DNA of 64,000 bases, from NCBI GenBank assembly GCA_021018815.1, contig JAITYX010000017.1, positions 620,001 through 684,000 on the forward strand. The letters are read 5' to 3'. Below, piece after piece: positions 13,033 through 25,435 of the stretch (position 1 is the first letter of the stretch; every line of letters starts with the position of its first letter). The translations under genes and the position numbers were made by a program. A model generated the notes under the pieces. The model was not told where the DNA came from, searched no databases, and saw only the letters and a program-made list of their open reading frames with translations. Origin of the DNA: Talinum fruticosum. Lineage: Eukaryota > Streptophyta > Magnoliopsida > Caryophyllales > Talinaceae.

Positions 13033-15060
13033 TATTTTTCACGTTTACTCACTGTTGGACGGTCACTCCTCTCACTGTTCCCATCATTACCACTCACTGT
13101 TAACTGCTACTTCTACGGTTTCATTATTACTGTCACCACTAACTCCGTCAATTAACACCGTTCCATTCTAACCAAGTCGATTTGCTGGTTCGGTTCGGTT
13201 TAAGTTTGGTTCGTTAGCTCATTGCTATGGAGGATTAGATAGGACTGTGGCTGAGCTAGAGCTAGTTTATGTACGTGTGTGTTAGGAATAAGATCTTTTG
13301 AACACTTCTCTCCTTCTATATTGTTGTTCGACAAGATTTATCAGGGTTAAGTAACATATAGTCACGGATCACGTGTCATGTGACGGCGCAAAAGAAAAGC
13401 AAAAATAGGAAGAGGAAAAGAGAAAAGAGATAAATACTATATAGACTTAAGTATATGTATGATATAATTTGTGAGGACTATATGTTACTTAAAACTTTAG
13501 GGAAATAATTTTTACGCCCAAAAGATGATTGCTTGAATAATAATCATGATACAAACAAATAGTATTACATCCTATGTAAGCAATTAAAAACTTTAGGGAA
13601 ATAATTTTTATGCTAAATGTGACAAAGTGTTTAGATTAAAATGTCACTATATTATTCTAAAAAGTACAACATGTCACTCGATCACTTTACGCCCAACGGT
13701 TGTCATTCCATTTGTTACTTGGTGGTAAAAATGTCATTATTCAAGTGACAATTTTGACTTGCTCGCAACTAGCTAATACGTGCTATATTAACATTTTCAA
13801 TACTAAAAAACAAGTGTAATGACAATCATTAACGTAAAATTAAACAATGATATTTTTTACTTTTGAGATAGTATAATGGTATTTTATTTTGTAAACTCGT
13901 GTATGTATATTAAAAGTTGAGTTGAAGCAATGTATGAGCGACACATCGGATGCCACATAGGATGCCATGTAGGATGCCAAATAGGTAGATTCAATGCAAT
14001 TTTAATTTAGTTTAATGTTGGGATGATTCGCATTAGTATTAAATATAACGGATATTAAGAATAAAAAGTATATTAATCAAAACAGAAAAAATAAAGAGAC
14101 ATATCTGTTTAGTGTTTATAATAAATTATATAATCTAATATATCAATTTATTGTTGTTATTTGAAAAACGCTTATTTTTTAAACTTATAATTAATTATTA
14201 TTATTATTATAAATAAATTAAAATAATAAAATTAAAAATTAATTAATGCCCTTACATAGCAAGGGTATAACCCTAGTTATATTTAAAGTAGGGAAAAACT
14301 ATAATGCCTTATTAAAACATAAAGTTATTTTTTTAAAATGTATATTTTAGAATGTAAATGTATTTATTGCTCAACTTATATATATATATATATATATATT
14401 TTTCTCAAATTATTTAGGTTTCATAGTGTCTACACATTATTATGTCATATAGAAAAATGTTTGCATTTAAAAACACAAGCATGAAACATGTTGATGAAAA
14501 AGTTCCCATCAAATTATATTAGTGAGAAGTCCTTTATAGTGAAAGCATGACAAAGATGGAATACAAGATTGTATAATCATTAGTGCCCCAAATATATGTA
14601 TTAAAATCCTTTGGAAACACCTCTTTATGTATTTTACATAATGATTTATTGTCTAATTTTTAAAAATTTTTAAACTTAAATATTGTCTAAATTAATCTTT
14701 ACGTCCCATTTTAGAATTTATACAGAATATTACAATACAACTAAAATACAATAATAAAAGGAGGAATCGACTATAAAACTTAATATATTTACGACTTCAA
14801 TTTTAATCAAAATATCAATTTAATTTTACAGTAACATAATGCGGTGTAATTAAATAAAAATAAGCCCCATATATATCCGTTTAGTTTTAATCAAAATATC
14901 AATTTGAACTCGATGCTCTTCACTCAAAGCCGCCGTTTCTTCACGCACGGTGTTTTTTTAAAAATTTTTTTCTTTAATTCAAAGGACACTTGGGCTTCCC
15001 CACGAGCTGGCCGTACCGGTATTTTTTTTCGTATTCCATTCCACTTTTTATTTAATTTAA
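13033..15060. other. intergenic DNA upstream of the ARF gene
   Basis: No supported coding region. Contains an approximately 30-bp direct repeat (AAACTTTAGGGAAATAATTT at about 13,490 and 13,587) and a short degenerate tandem of GGATGCCA-type units near 13,945-13,980. Confidence 0.5.
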
Positions 15061-15109
15061 TTTAATTCTCCCCCACCACAACTATGGTTAATTGCTGCTC
15101 CTTTAACCA

Positions 15110-15158
<49 letters not shown>

Positions 15159-15310
15159 GAGGAAGCAGGTGAAATTGCTTTTTGGGATTTGGTTTGGCAA
15201 TAAGAGCTGCGACTGCTAGGAAAGAGCACCTCAGAGATATAGATAGTGGGATTGTAGAGAGAGACACTGAGAGAGGGGTAAAGGTGGTTTTGTAACTGAA
15301 GAGAAGGAGG

Positions 15311-15341
<31 letters not shown>

Positions 15342-15740
15342 TGGGTGCTAGGCGTCACCCAGGGAGGAGAGAGAGTATAAAGGCAGAGTGGGAAGAGGAA
15401 GGGGGAAAGAGGAGGAAGACAAAAGGTGGGGGATGGGAAGGGGGTGGTGGGGGTTTAATCTAAATTTCTTGAATGACTCTCTGTAACGGCTTCTTCTGCC
15501 TCAGCCTCTGTTTGGATTATTATGCTCTGCTGTTCTCAAATGAGGGCTTAATCAATTCTTAATTTAACTCTTAATTAACTACCCACCCCTCTCACGCATT
15601 TCTCTTCCTTCCTTCCGGCTTTTCTGCTTCTGGGCTATTTTTTAATCGAAGTGTTCTGGCCGAGTTGGAGTTGGGTTGTTGATTTTGTTGTTGCAAAGTG
15701 AATATAGCCTTCCTACTTCAAAGCTCTGGTATTCAATTCA
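15061..15740 (+). promoter_or_regulatory. GA-rich leader/promoter region of the ARF gene
   Basis: Long (GA)n tracts at about 15,113-15,146 and 15,310-15,340, followed by G-rich purine sequence, lie directly upstream of the ARF start codon at 15,741. GA/CT microsatellites are frequent in plant 5' leaders and core promoters. The transcription start cannot be placed from sequence alone. Confidence 0.5.
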
Positions 15741-18700
15741 ATGGCGCTGACTGGGAGTACTCTCACCAGTGAACGTCTCACAGGTACTGTTTTTCTCTCT
15801 CCTAAGCGTCTTCTTCCGTCTTCCTTCTGGGGTTTTGTTTGTATCTTCCTCTGTGCAACCATGAGATGATTGAATTCTGCAACTCAAGTGTTTGATGAAA
15901 ATCCACTAATCATGGAAGACAGGGGCATGGATTCTGGGGGTGTTTTTTTTTTTTGACCGACTGTTTCATTAATCATTACTACTCTGATATATACAAGAAA
16001 CTCGAGTCAATTTTTTTCGGGTTTTTAAAATAATTTTCTTTGTTTGATTTCTGAGTGAATTTTGGGGATGGAAATTTGATTGATAGGTGGGGGAGGGGAT
16101 GATCTGGATACAGAGCTATGGAGGGCATGTGCAGGGCCGCTGGTGGATGTTCCACGCACAGAAGAAAGTGTGTTCTACTTTCCACAGGGTCACATGGAAC
16201 AAGTACTTCTCTCTCTTTACCCTCCATTTTTTAATTTGACCTCTTCTTCTTTTCCCCCAACTTTTGATATTTCCTTTTCCTTTTCTACTTCTGTAGAATT
16301 CTGTTCACCTGCTTTGATTGTTACTTAATCACTGTTTTTTGGGGAAATTCTACAGTTTATGGAATTGGGTCTTTTAGTAATCTCTCGGTGTGAATGTTTT
16401 TTGTTTGGTACAGTTGCAAGCCACCACAAACCAGGAATTGAATCAACAAATTCCTCGTTTTAATCTCCCCCTAAGATACTTTGCCGTGTTATGAACATTC
16501 ATTTAACGGTAATCTTCTTTTCTAGCAACTTTTAGGGGGCATTTTTTAGTCAAGGACATTGTTTGTTTTGGGTTTGAATGGTGGTGAATTAAATTGCTTA
16601 TAGGCTGAACCAGAAACAGATGAAGTTTATGCCCAGATCACCTTAATTCCGGAGAGAGATGTAAGGCAATCTGATCTTCTGATCACCATAATTTGCCAAT
16701 TGAATGCTCTGTGGAATTTGACATAATTCAGGTTGATATAATTTTTGGCATATGGGTTGTTTGTATATGCCAGCAAGATGAGCCTAAAAGCCCTGATTCG
16801 AGCCCACCTGAGCCCCCGAGGCCGAAGGTCCACTCATTCTGTAAGATATTAACTGCTTCTGACACCAGTACCCATGGCGGGTTCTCGGTCCTTCGCAAGC
16901 ATGCCAATGAATGTTTACCTCCTCTGGTAACCATCATCTCTTAACTCACAGTTGTTTTTTTGAGTCATCAATTTTCACCCCTTGCCCTTAGCTGATTTGG
17001 AGTCGTTTTTTATTTCCTCTGTTTAGGATCTTAGCCAGCCAATCCCGACCCAGGAGCTTGTTGCAAAGGACCTTCATGGTTACGAGTGGCACTTCAAGCA
17101 CATTTTCAGAGGTATGAACCCTCTTATTGGCAGTTTGTTGTGTATGGATTTGAATCGTACTTGAACCTGAAGAGCGTCATTTCTATAGGTCAACCCCGTC
17201 GACATTTGCTTACCACTGGGTGGAGTACGTTTGTCACTTCGAAGAGATTAGCCGCTGGAGATGCATTTGTTTTCCTAAGGTATGAGGATGGACTTATTTA
17301 CATGGTTTTAGTTGGGAGAACTGAGTGCATTTGTCTTGTGGCAGCAGCTATTGGCTTTAGCTCATGATCATCGCTTGCAATATGTCAATGTAGAGGTGAG
17401 AATGAAGAACTACGAGTTGGGGTTAGGCGGCGTCTTGCCCACCAACCAAATCCCATGCCTTCATCAGTGATATCCAGTCAGAGTATGCATCTCGGGGTCC
17501 TAGCTACTGCCCGCCATGCTGTCAATACCAATACCATGTTTGTTGTGTACTACAAGCCAAGGTTGGCGCTTTCTTACTGATGAATTTTCTGATTGTCCAG
17601 GAAAATTGATCTTTTTCTTTGAGTTAACATGTATTGTTTGCCTTTTCCTCAGGTCTAGCCAGTTCATTGTGGGTGTGAACAAGTACCTGGAGTCTGTCAA
17701 AAACACCTTCTCAGTTGGCATGCGTTTTACTATGAGGTTTGAGGGAGAAGAAACACCCGAGAGAAAGTAAGCCCTTCTTGACCTTATTTTCTTAGTTTTT
17801 TTGGTTTATTCTCTCAACTGTGATTAATGTGCACTGGACATTTCTTTTAAACTGAAATTGATCTGTTTGGTTAGGTTTGCTGGAACCATTGTGGGAATCG
17901 AAGATGCTTCTGAATGGCCTGGCTCAAAATGGCGGTCTTTGAAGGTTTAACATAATTTGATAGACCTGTTTATGAGATGAATTGCGAATTTTTCTTGTTT
18001 TTTATGCTTCTTTTCGCCAAATTGTTTCTGCTTCAGGTTCAATGGGATGAGCATGCTACTATTCCTAGACCAGATAAAGTTTCTCCATGGGAGATAGAAC
18101 CCTATGTTGGTTCTGTTCCTGTCAATCCGGCTCCACCACCATTAGCAAAGACCAAGAGATCTAGACCGAATGATCTGGCCATATCTGGTAAGAGCTATTT
18201 TGTCAAACTCAATCTGGTTTTATTTAGGGTCTCTCTAGCTGGAGAAAAACAGTCTCCAGGAAAACTGCGAGGGATGAAAAACAACTTTTTGGAGAGTGGA
18301 TTTTTTTGTGTGAATTTATTTCCATCATATGAATTGCAGAATCCAATGGTGTTCCTGCAGCATCAAATTTTTGGTATGGATCAGTTCAACCTCATGATTA
18401 CTGCAGCCCAAGAAACCAGCCAGATGGAACATGGACCCCCACTCATGGAAGAAGTTCACTGAGGTTCTTTGCTAAAGATGACAGCAAGGCATCATCAGTT
18501 CAGTCATGTGTAACTCGCTCGAGCTATTCGTGTTTTGCACCCACAACACCCCAAGTGGAATCACAAGTTGAGAATGGCAGGAAACCAGCTGGAAGTTGCC
18601 GGTTGTTTGGAATTGAATTGAGAGAAAGCTCTTATATTACTGGTCCGGATGTGGTGACCAACTCTCCTGATAATGTGTTGAATGGAGACAAGGTAATCGA

Positions 18701-19534
18701 GACTGCTCCTGTGAAGGTTGATGAAGCTCAGAGATCTGATGTCGTTGAGCCTTCGAAAGACCACAAACAGGTTTCTTCTGAAGCATCTCAAAAAGAAGGA
18801 CAAAGTAAGCAAATTTCACAGTCTTCTACCCGGAGCCGCACTAAGGTGAAATTCTTGTAACTGGTTCTCCATCTCTAGAACTATACTTTGCACAATCCTG
18901 GGTGATACACTAGACTTTTTCTGAAAAATTTTTCCATGTCTGAAAAGTAGAGTACAGTTTCGGCACCATGTTAGAGTATTTAGTTAGCTAACATGGGCAC
19001 TTGGGTTAAGATGAAGAGTTTGAATGTAGAGATCTTGTACATATGTTTGTGAGATGTTATTTTTTAAATTTTTTTACAAAGCTGGCTAATTGATTCTGTG
19101 ATTATGAAGGTGCAAATGCAAGGGGTTGCAGTTGGTCGTGCTGTGGACTTGTCGACATTGCAGGGTTACAATGACCTCACTGCTGAGCTGGAGAAGATGT
19201 TCAATATAAAGGGGAGCTTCAAACTCGGAATAAATGGGCTGTTGTCTTCACAGATGATGAAGGCGACATGATGCTTGTGGGTGACGACCTATGGGAGTAA
19301 GTTTACATGTTCTCAAATCTCTTGACACTATCGATTAAGGTATACATGTGATTTGAATTTACTGTTGTCAATTATGGCAGGGAGTTTTGCAAGATGGTCT
19401 GGAAGATCTTCATCTACTCAAGTGAGGAGATGAAGAAAATGAGTCCGAAATGCAGGCTTTCTTCTTCATCGAGCGATGAAGGGACCGTAGTCAGCCTGGA
19501 GACCACCGAGCTGAAGTCTGAAGCTCGAGACTGA
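15741..19534 (+). CDS. auxin response factor, ARF1/ARF9/ARF11/ARF18 class
   Basis: A transcription factor that binds auxin-response elements and, in this class, usually represses. Exons: 15741-15783, 16087-16202, 16414-16508, 16604-16660, 16774-16926, 17027-17111, 17189-17279, 17394-17561, 17653-17766, 17875-17944, 18037-18187, 18340-18845, 19110-19296, 19381-19534. All introns are GT-AG and in phase. The product is about 663 aa. It has the N-terminal [11 protein letters not shown] motif, a B3 DNA-binding domain (about 124-226, [14 protein letters not shown] and [14 protein letters not shown]), the ARF domain ending in KVQWDE, an RLFG repression motif in SCRLFGIEL (about 469) and a C-terminal PB1 domain from about 551 with the acidic DDEGDMM motif. 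Two single bases are missing: in the C-run 16467-16471 (exon 3) and the G-run 19211-19214 (exon 13). As written, translation stops early. Restoring one base at each gives a continuous protein with all splice phases correct, so assembly error is the likelier cause. The exact paralogue is uncertain. Confidence 0.93.
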
Positions 19535-20331
19535 GATTAATAAGCTACGCGGGACATTTGGTAGGTACTGTCGCTTTATTTTAAAGGGCTAGAACTTAAG
19601 AAGAAAATTATGTTAATGGACCCTTAATTTTTAGGTTTTAGATGGTCCTAATTGTGTATAACCTTGCTCATGTCATGCTTGGTTAGTGTGCTTTTCCTCA
19701 GCCTGTAATATAAGAACATGAACCCTGCTTCTCATCATTTGCCGAGTGAACAAACTTTGTTCTTAATATGTTTACCTTGCCCGTATTTATCTTGTCGCCC
19801 TATAAGTTTTACATCAGACTGACTCGTAACAATGGGGTAGATAATATATGAATTTTTCGTTTAATTGAAGTATGATGGTAGGTGAACTTATGTCGACAAC
19901 AATCATCTCGTAACAGTGTTTGATTTTGGACTGAAATTTTCTTGAACCAGAAGAATCGATTCACCAAAACTTCGATTGATCGGTTTCGCACACCTTTATG
20001 GAGGGGAGAGAAAATGTGTCTAGGATATGGAAACAGACATGGGACGAGTAGTAGTTTTCGTGACAAATGACAAGGAAGGTTTAATAAGTAGTTGGAAAAA
20101 GAGCTATAAAGGTGGGAAAGAAAAGGAGGGGCTGGTCATGGCAAAAGCTGGAAAGATATCTATTTGATTTAGACATCCCAAGATTCACCAAATGAGTTTC
20201 TTGTGGGCATTTAAAAGGAAAGGAAAACTCGTAACACTTTTCCAAACATCTTTCAGTTCACTTATAAGTCATTGTGGTGTGGTTTTAGCACTATGGTTAT
20301 CGACATTTCCTCCAAAACTTTCGATGGTTAA
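19535..20331. other. ARF 3' flank and intergenic DNA
   Basis: Begins with the probable 3' UTR of the ARF gene. No further coding signal is visible; the 85-codon minus-strand frame at 19,809-20,066 resembles nothing known. Confidence 0.5.
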
Positions 20332-20587
20332 TACTCCATCCGTTTCAAAATAGCTTATTTATTTTTTTAGGTCAAAGTTTACAAACTTTGACCAATATTT
20401 AATCAAAATATACCTTGATTTACGAGATGAAATTATTATCAATGAATTTCTTTTAAAAATACTTTCATTATAAATACATGTTTGTAATTTTTTCTATTAT
20501 AGAATTTTAAAAATTAATGGTTAAAGTAAAGCATTAGAAACCGTAAAATGTCAAACTATATAATTTTTTTTTGGGACGGAGGGAGTC
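20332..20587. mobile_element. Stowaway-like MITE (Tc1/mariner type)
   Basis: The left end is CTCCATCCGTTTCAAAATA (from 20,334) and the right end, read inverted, is CTCCCTCCGTCCCAAAA. These are imperfect terminal inverted repeats with the CTCCCTCCGT signature of Stowaway elements. The expected TA target duplication is present on the left (20,332-20,333) and degraded to TC on the right. About 252 bp long with no coding capacity; the internal GTCAAAGTTT/AAACTTTGAC palindrome is typical of the group. Confidence 0.75.
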
Positions 20588-23500
20588 ACTTTTTTTTTAT
20601 TTTTATTTATTTCGGTATATTTATGAAGAGTCAATATGTCTATCCTTTGTGACGGGTTTTGAATACCTCCTTGTACACAACCGATCTATAAGGAAAACAC
20701 CTCCTCCCATTTAAATGAGTTCGATTACTGTATGAGGTACAAAGAGATGTATACATGTCTTGAGAAATGTACACTAATTAGCTCTGCGAGTATACGATGG
20801 TTTATACAATTATACACTAATCAATATACAATTGAACACATCAGCATACACTAATCAATATAAAATTGAACACGTCAACATACAGTAATTAATATACAAT
20901 TATACGCTAATTAAATTCAGGAATACGGAACGATTTGTATTCGTAGAAGTAAAATAGAATTTTGGAAAAAGGGATATGTTGGGGACATGAAAATTTGACC
21001 AAGGGGCCATATGCATTGAGTACGGGCAAACTGGCGATTGCCATCCCCACTCTGTTTTAAATGTCTGTTAAGTTTGATTGATTTTGTCATAACTCAAGAG
21101 GAGAGAGAGAGAGAGAGGGAATCCCATCCCCATTCATCCCCGCACGCTAACTCAAGTCAGTTTTAATGCCCATTTTGACTTTATTCTTCAAAAATGCTTC
21201 TTCTTTTTTTTTCTTTTTTTTTTTTTGGCCTAAAACTGGAAAATGTACGTAAGAGGAGACGATGTATGTACCAAGACGCACCAAAATATGTGCCTACATA
21301 TCATGGACATGCTTCACATTACTTTTTTCATGAAAATTTCAACGATTTTAAATACTTTATTGATACTATACCGTATAACTTAACAAAATAAATAGATTTT
21401 AATATAATTTACTTGTTATTTGTCTTATATTTAGAAGAAATTGATTTAAAATTCATTTTTGATGTTTTCTCCATGATTTTTCAGATGAATATAAACATTA
21501 TAAACCCTTACAGAAATTTATAGATGGATATGAACTTATAAATTGATTTTGACTTGCATAGCTATTCAATTTTTATTTTAAATTTGTTTTTCTTAGTGCT
21601 GATAAAAATTCGGATTCGGATTAAAATTAGGTTGGATAAATTGGCCATTGGACGAAATTTTTGGTCCGATACTTGAGACTTTTCTGGTCCGATACCCAGA
21701 TTTTTTAAGTCGGAATAATTTAGATGATCGGATCGTATGAAATTTTATCGGCGCTGGTCTGATACCCAGATTTTTAAGTCGGAATAATTTAGATGATCGG
21801 ATCGTATGAAATTTTATCTGCGCTAATTTCTCTAAAAGGAAAATAATGGGTGTCCTGAAATAGGAGGCTACAAATACAAAACAATTCCTGAGAATTGTGG
21901 AATGTGTTATGGGTGGCCAGCCCACCTGTAGGTATATAGTAGTACAACAGAGGGAATGAAAGGCCCATGAATTTCTGCTCCATTCTTTTATATGCACTAG
22001 TCCACTATTCTATGCTTCCAACTTTTATGGCATGAAATTCATTCACTATCTGCAGAAAGAAATTCATTATCTTTTTCCTGTACTGCCGTGCTTTCATATT
22101 TACACATACACATGGTACATAACAATTGCATCTACTAGACCTGACAAAAACTTACCCGAGATTTAAAAACAAAAATTGACTTCCCGCACTTGATCGGACA
22201 TTCAAAAGTGAGCTCACATGGAATTTGACTTGAAATCTAAACTTACCCGAATAGAACCGAATCTGATCCTAAGTCTCCTATAAAACTGCTTTGTTTTGGA
22301 AAACAAGATTATTGTATTCAATGCCACAATCACCAACCCAAACCGGATTAAACCAAACTATTAGTCAACTTAAAACTTAACTTGATTAGAACTTAACTCT
22401 ACCCGTTCCAACCCATTTCTTATTTATCAAATCTATAGACTACATAAGACTCAAGAGTCGGTTTGAATTGACATATATACTAACATTTATTTATGTTTGT
22501 TTCTTTTCATTTATGTTTATTTCTATTCATTTTTACTTTTAGCTAATCGGTTCTATTTGTTTTTGCTCATTTTTGTTTGTTTTTGCTCATTTCTACTATA
22601 TCTACTATTTATATTCATTTTATCTGCCATTTCCAATAAGCCCTAAAAATGGTTGGAATAACCAACTATAGTATAATATAGGACAGTCTAGAAGGCTATC
22701 ATTGTAGACTTGTAATTCTCCCTTCTTTTTCTATAATACAATAACATGGAAAATTCATTACAATTTCTTTTTGTGTCACTAAGACTGTGGTCCATTTAAC
22801 TTTAACTTATAATCTTACAGCTTTTTATAAGTCCTTATAATTGTTTATATCTTCTTATATTTCCTTATAACTTTTTATAATTAACTTTACAACTATTTTA
22901 CCGCTTCTTATAACTTTACGACTCTCTATAATTGAATTGAACATGGTCTAAACTAAACCAAATATAGCATAATAAAAACCATATCAAACAAACATATTTG
23001 CACCAAAAAATATGTAAAAATATAAAACAAATGATGAGATGTTCAAAAGTGGAAATGGAATGTGGGCCTTAGAATTTCAGTAGAGGTAGTTGGAGCCTCT
23101 TAAATGGGCTTCTGTAGGCCCATATCTACAGAGATATGGACCGACAGTGGAGAGAAGTCAAATTAAGAGAAAGGACAAGAGAACCCATAAGAAGAAGATA
23201 GAGGCACTTTTTCTTGTTAGTCATTTAAGACATGTATATCTATGTACGTTTATTTCCTTTTTTCCTTCTTTTTTTTTCATGTCCTTTTAATCTTTATTTA
23301 TTTATGCTTTATGATCTTTTGACTTTGTTATAGGGATGTTAGTGAGTTATCTTAACATCTAACTCACATTTAAAACCAACTAATCACATTCATTTGCTTC
23401 TTACTAGTAACAACCAACAAGGTGGAGATAGAGAGAGAGGGGCTAGCAATCCTTAGACTAGGGTTGGTAAAAACTACGAGGGATAACTTCATCGGCTTTC

Positions 23501-25256
23501 AAAATGCTTTAAAACAGTTTAAAATAACTACGTTATTATTCTGCAGCACACCGAAATGTTAATTTAGGATTAGCTTCATATCGTTTTAGATTCATATTTT
23601 AGTTGGATTTCAATTGTGTTGTAATGCCATATTAAACATTGATGATCTAGACTTATATATGTTCAATAGATCAAAATCATTTTTAAAATGCTCAATATAG
23701 AAGGACATATAGATTTAAATACGTCGTATAACTAATAATATGATTACATTACGCCTCAAAAAAAGATTCAAATAGGAAGAAATCACTAACTTATGGATGA
23801 TAAAAAGGAGGGTTTAACAAAAATCACTTGAAAATCCAAGTAACCTTGCCGTGCTCAAGCTATGAAAAGATCATGATAAATAATTTAATGAATCAAAATT
23901 ATGGTTTAACTTGATTTTCTAATTGGGTTTCAAGCATAAGTTTAGGGATATGATGGATTTTATTTTTAATAATGAATCCAAGGGTGAAGAAAAGAAAACT
24001 AAAAAAAAAAAAAAAAAGAAAATGGGATGATGAGTTTTCTTTTCAATCAATGTAGACTCTTCAACTGGAAATACAGGCAGGAAATTCAGAAAATTAATTA
24101 AAAGTTGACCCACCTAAATTAATTTTAAGGCTTCCATGGCTACTGATTTTGTTAAAGGGCTCATCTAATTCATGTCCCAATCATATTGATCAACTCCATA
24201 ATTAATCATTGTATAATCATAATACACTTAAATCCTAATCACATTCTCCTCGGATCGGATAATTGATATATTCTTATTCAAAACAATGTCGATTATAACA
24301 ATTTTATTTAATCCAGTATAACTATGAGATAAAGATTATGGAATCCAATAAAAACAAAATTGATTAGAAATTAAAGATCTCGTTGTCGTAGACTATTTTC
24401 AATAAATATCTTAATCATCATTAAAATTTACGAAGTGACCATATAATGAGAGGTTAATTTCTCCTCATCCCGACTTCTCGAAAAGGTAAATGCGTAAATT
24501 CCAAAAACATGACATATTCATATGTGGAAAATTGGCATTTTTCATCTCTACCCTACATTTTGCATTCAACTTAGTTCACAAGCAAACAAGTCAAGGTCAT
24601 TTATCCTTGTGAGTAGGCCACTGTACGGCAATACATACCCGTCAAGGGCCGTTAGATTTTGCAATAATTCCATGTGCATATCCTTCACTCAAATTTCAGT
24701 ATTTTAAAGACGCAATACTGTAATTATACTGTAGACTGACTTCAGACTTAGAATCTTGAGCATTTTTCAGGAAGAATATAAGAGCGATTTCGGGTGGGAA
24801 AAACAAGTGAGGAAAAATGGGTGTTTATATATTTATGGTCAATAAACGTGAATTTAAAGTATAATTTACCGTTATGTAAGTTTCTTTATTCTTAAACTAA
24901 AAAAACGAAAAAAAGGCCTCGAAATATAGTTTAAGTTTCGCACCTACATTAGATTTAAGATTGAAGACATGACACAAAATGAAGCAAATAACATGATGAT
25001 GAGGGTATTTAATTAGTTACCGGTTTAAGAAAGGCATTAGCATTTAGAGTGAAAGCTTAAGTTTTGGCATTGTCTCTGCCCCTTTCTATCAAATTTGGTC
25101 CAAATTTCTTTTATTTTACTTTTTGAATTACGCGTCTTAAAACATCACCCAGCCTCTTTTCTCATAATTATCACCCCTTTAATTAAATTAATCTCGATAT
25201 TAATCATACTTTTTAGCACACATTTTGACTAAAACCCACAAAAATAAGAACCCTCT
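20588..25256. other. intergenic DNA between ARF and the DUF688 gene
   Basis: No supported coding region. 20,760-20,920 has degenerate repeats of the form ATATACAATTAAACACTAAT. 22,140-22,480 has repeated ACCCGA/AACCCAAACC words and 22,480-22,630 has TTTGTTTTTGCTCATTT repeats, both resembling plant non-autonomous repeats. Confidence 0.5.
21684..21824. repeat. 70-bp tandem duplication
   Basis: Two copies of a unit beginning CTGGTCYGATACCCAGATTT and running through GTCGGAATAATTTAGATGAT, starting at 21,684 and 21,754. They are nearly identical, differing by a T-run length and a few substitutions, so the duplication is recent. Confidence 0.9.
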
Positions 25257-25400
25257 TTAAAAAGGGACAAAACCCTCAATCTCGTTTTCATTTTCCACCC
25301 CCACCCCCATATACTCACACTCACACAAACCAACCCACCCCCATTTCCCCCATTTTCTCCCATTTTCTCCCCGGCCCTGTTCATCCCTTCCACATTTAGG

Positions 25401-25432
<32 letters not shown>
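25257..25432 (+). promoter_or_regulatory. pyrimidine-rich leader and (GA)n tract upstream of the DUF688 gene
   Basis: C/T-rich sequence (repeated CCCATTTTCTCC, ACTCACACTCACAC) is followed by a (GA)n tract at 25,403-25,432 that directly abuts the ATG at 25,433. The strand skew fits a transcribed 5' leader. The minus-strand 155-codon frame across this region is an antisense artefact. Confidence 0.5.

Positions 25433-25435
<3 letters not shown>

Noticed and set aside
15062..15358. 98-codon minus-strand serine/leucine-rich frame
   Set aside because: It is the reverse of the (GA)n leader of the ARF gene.
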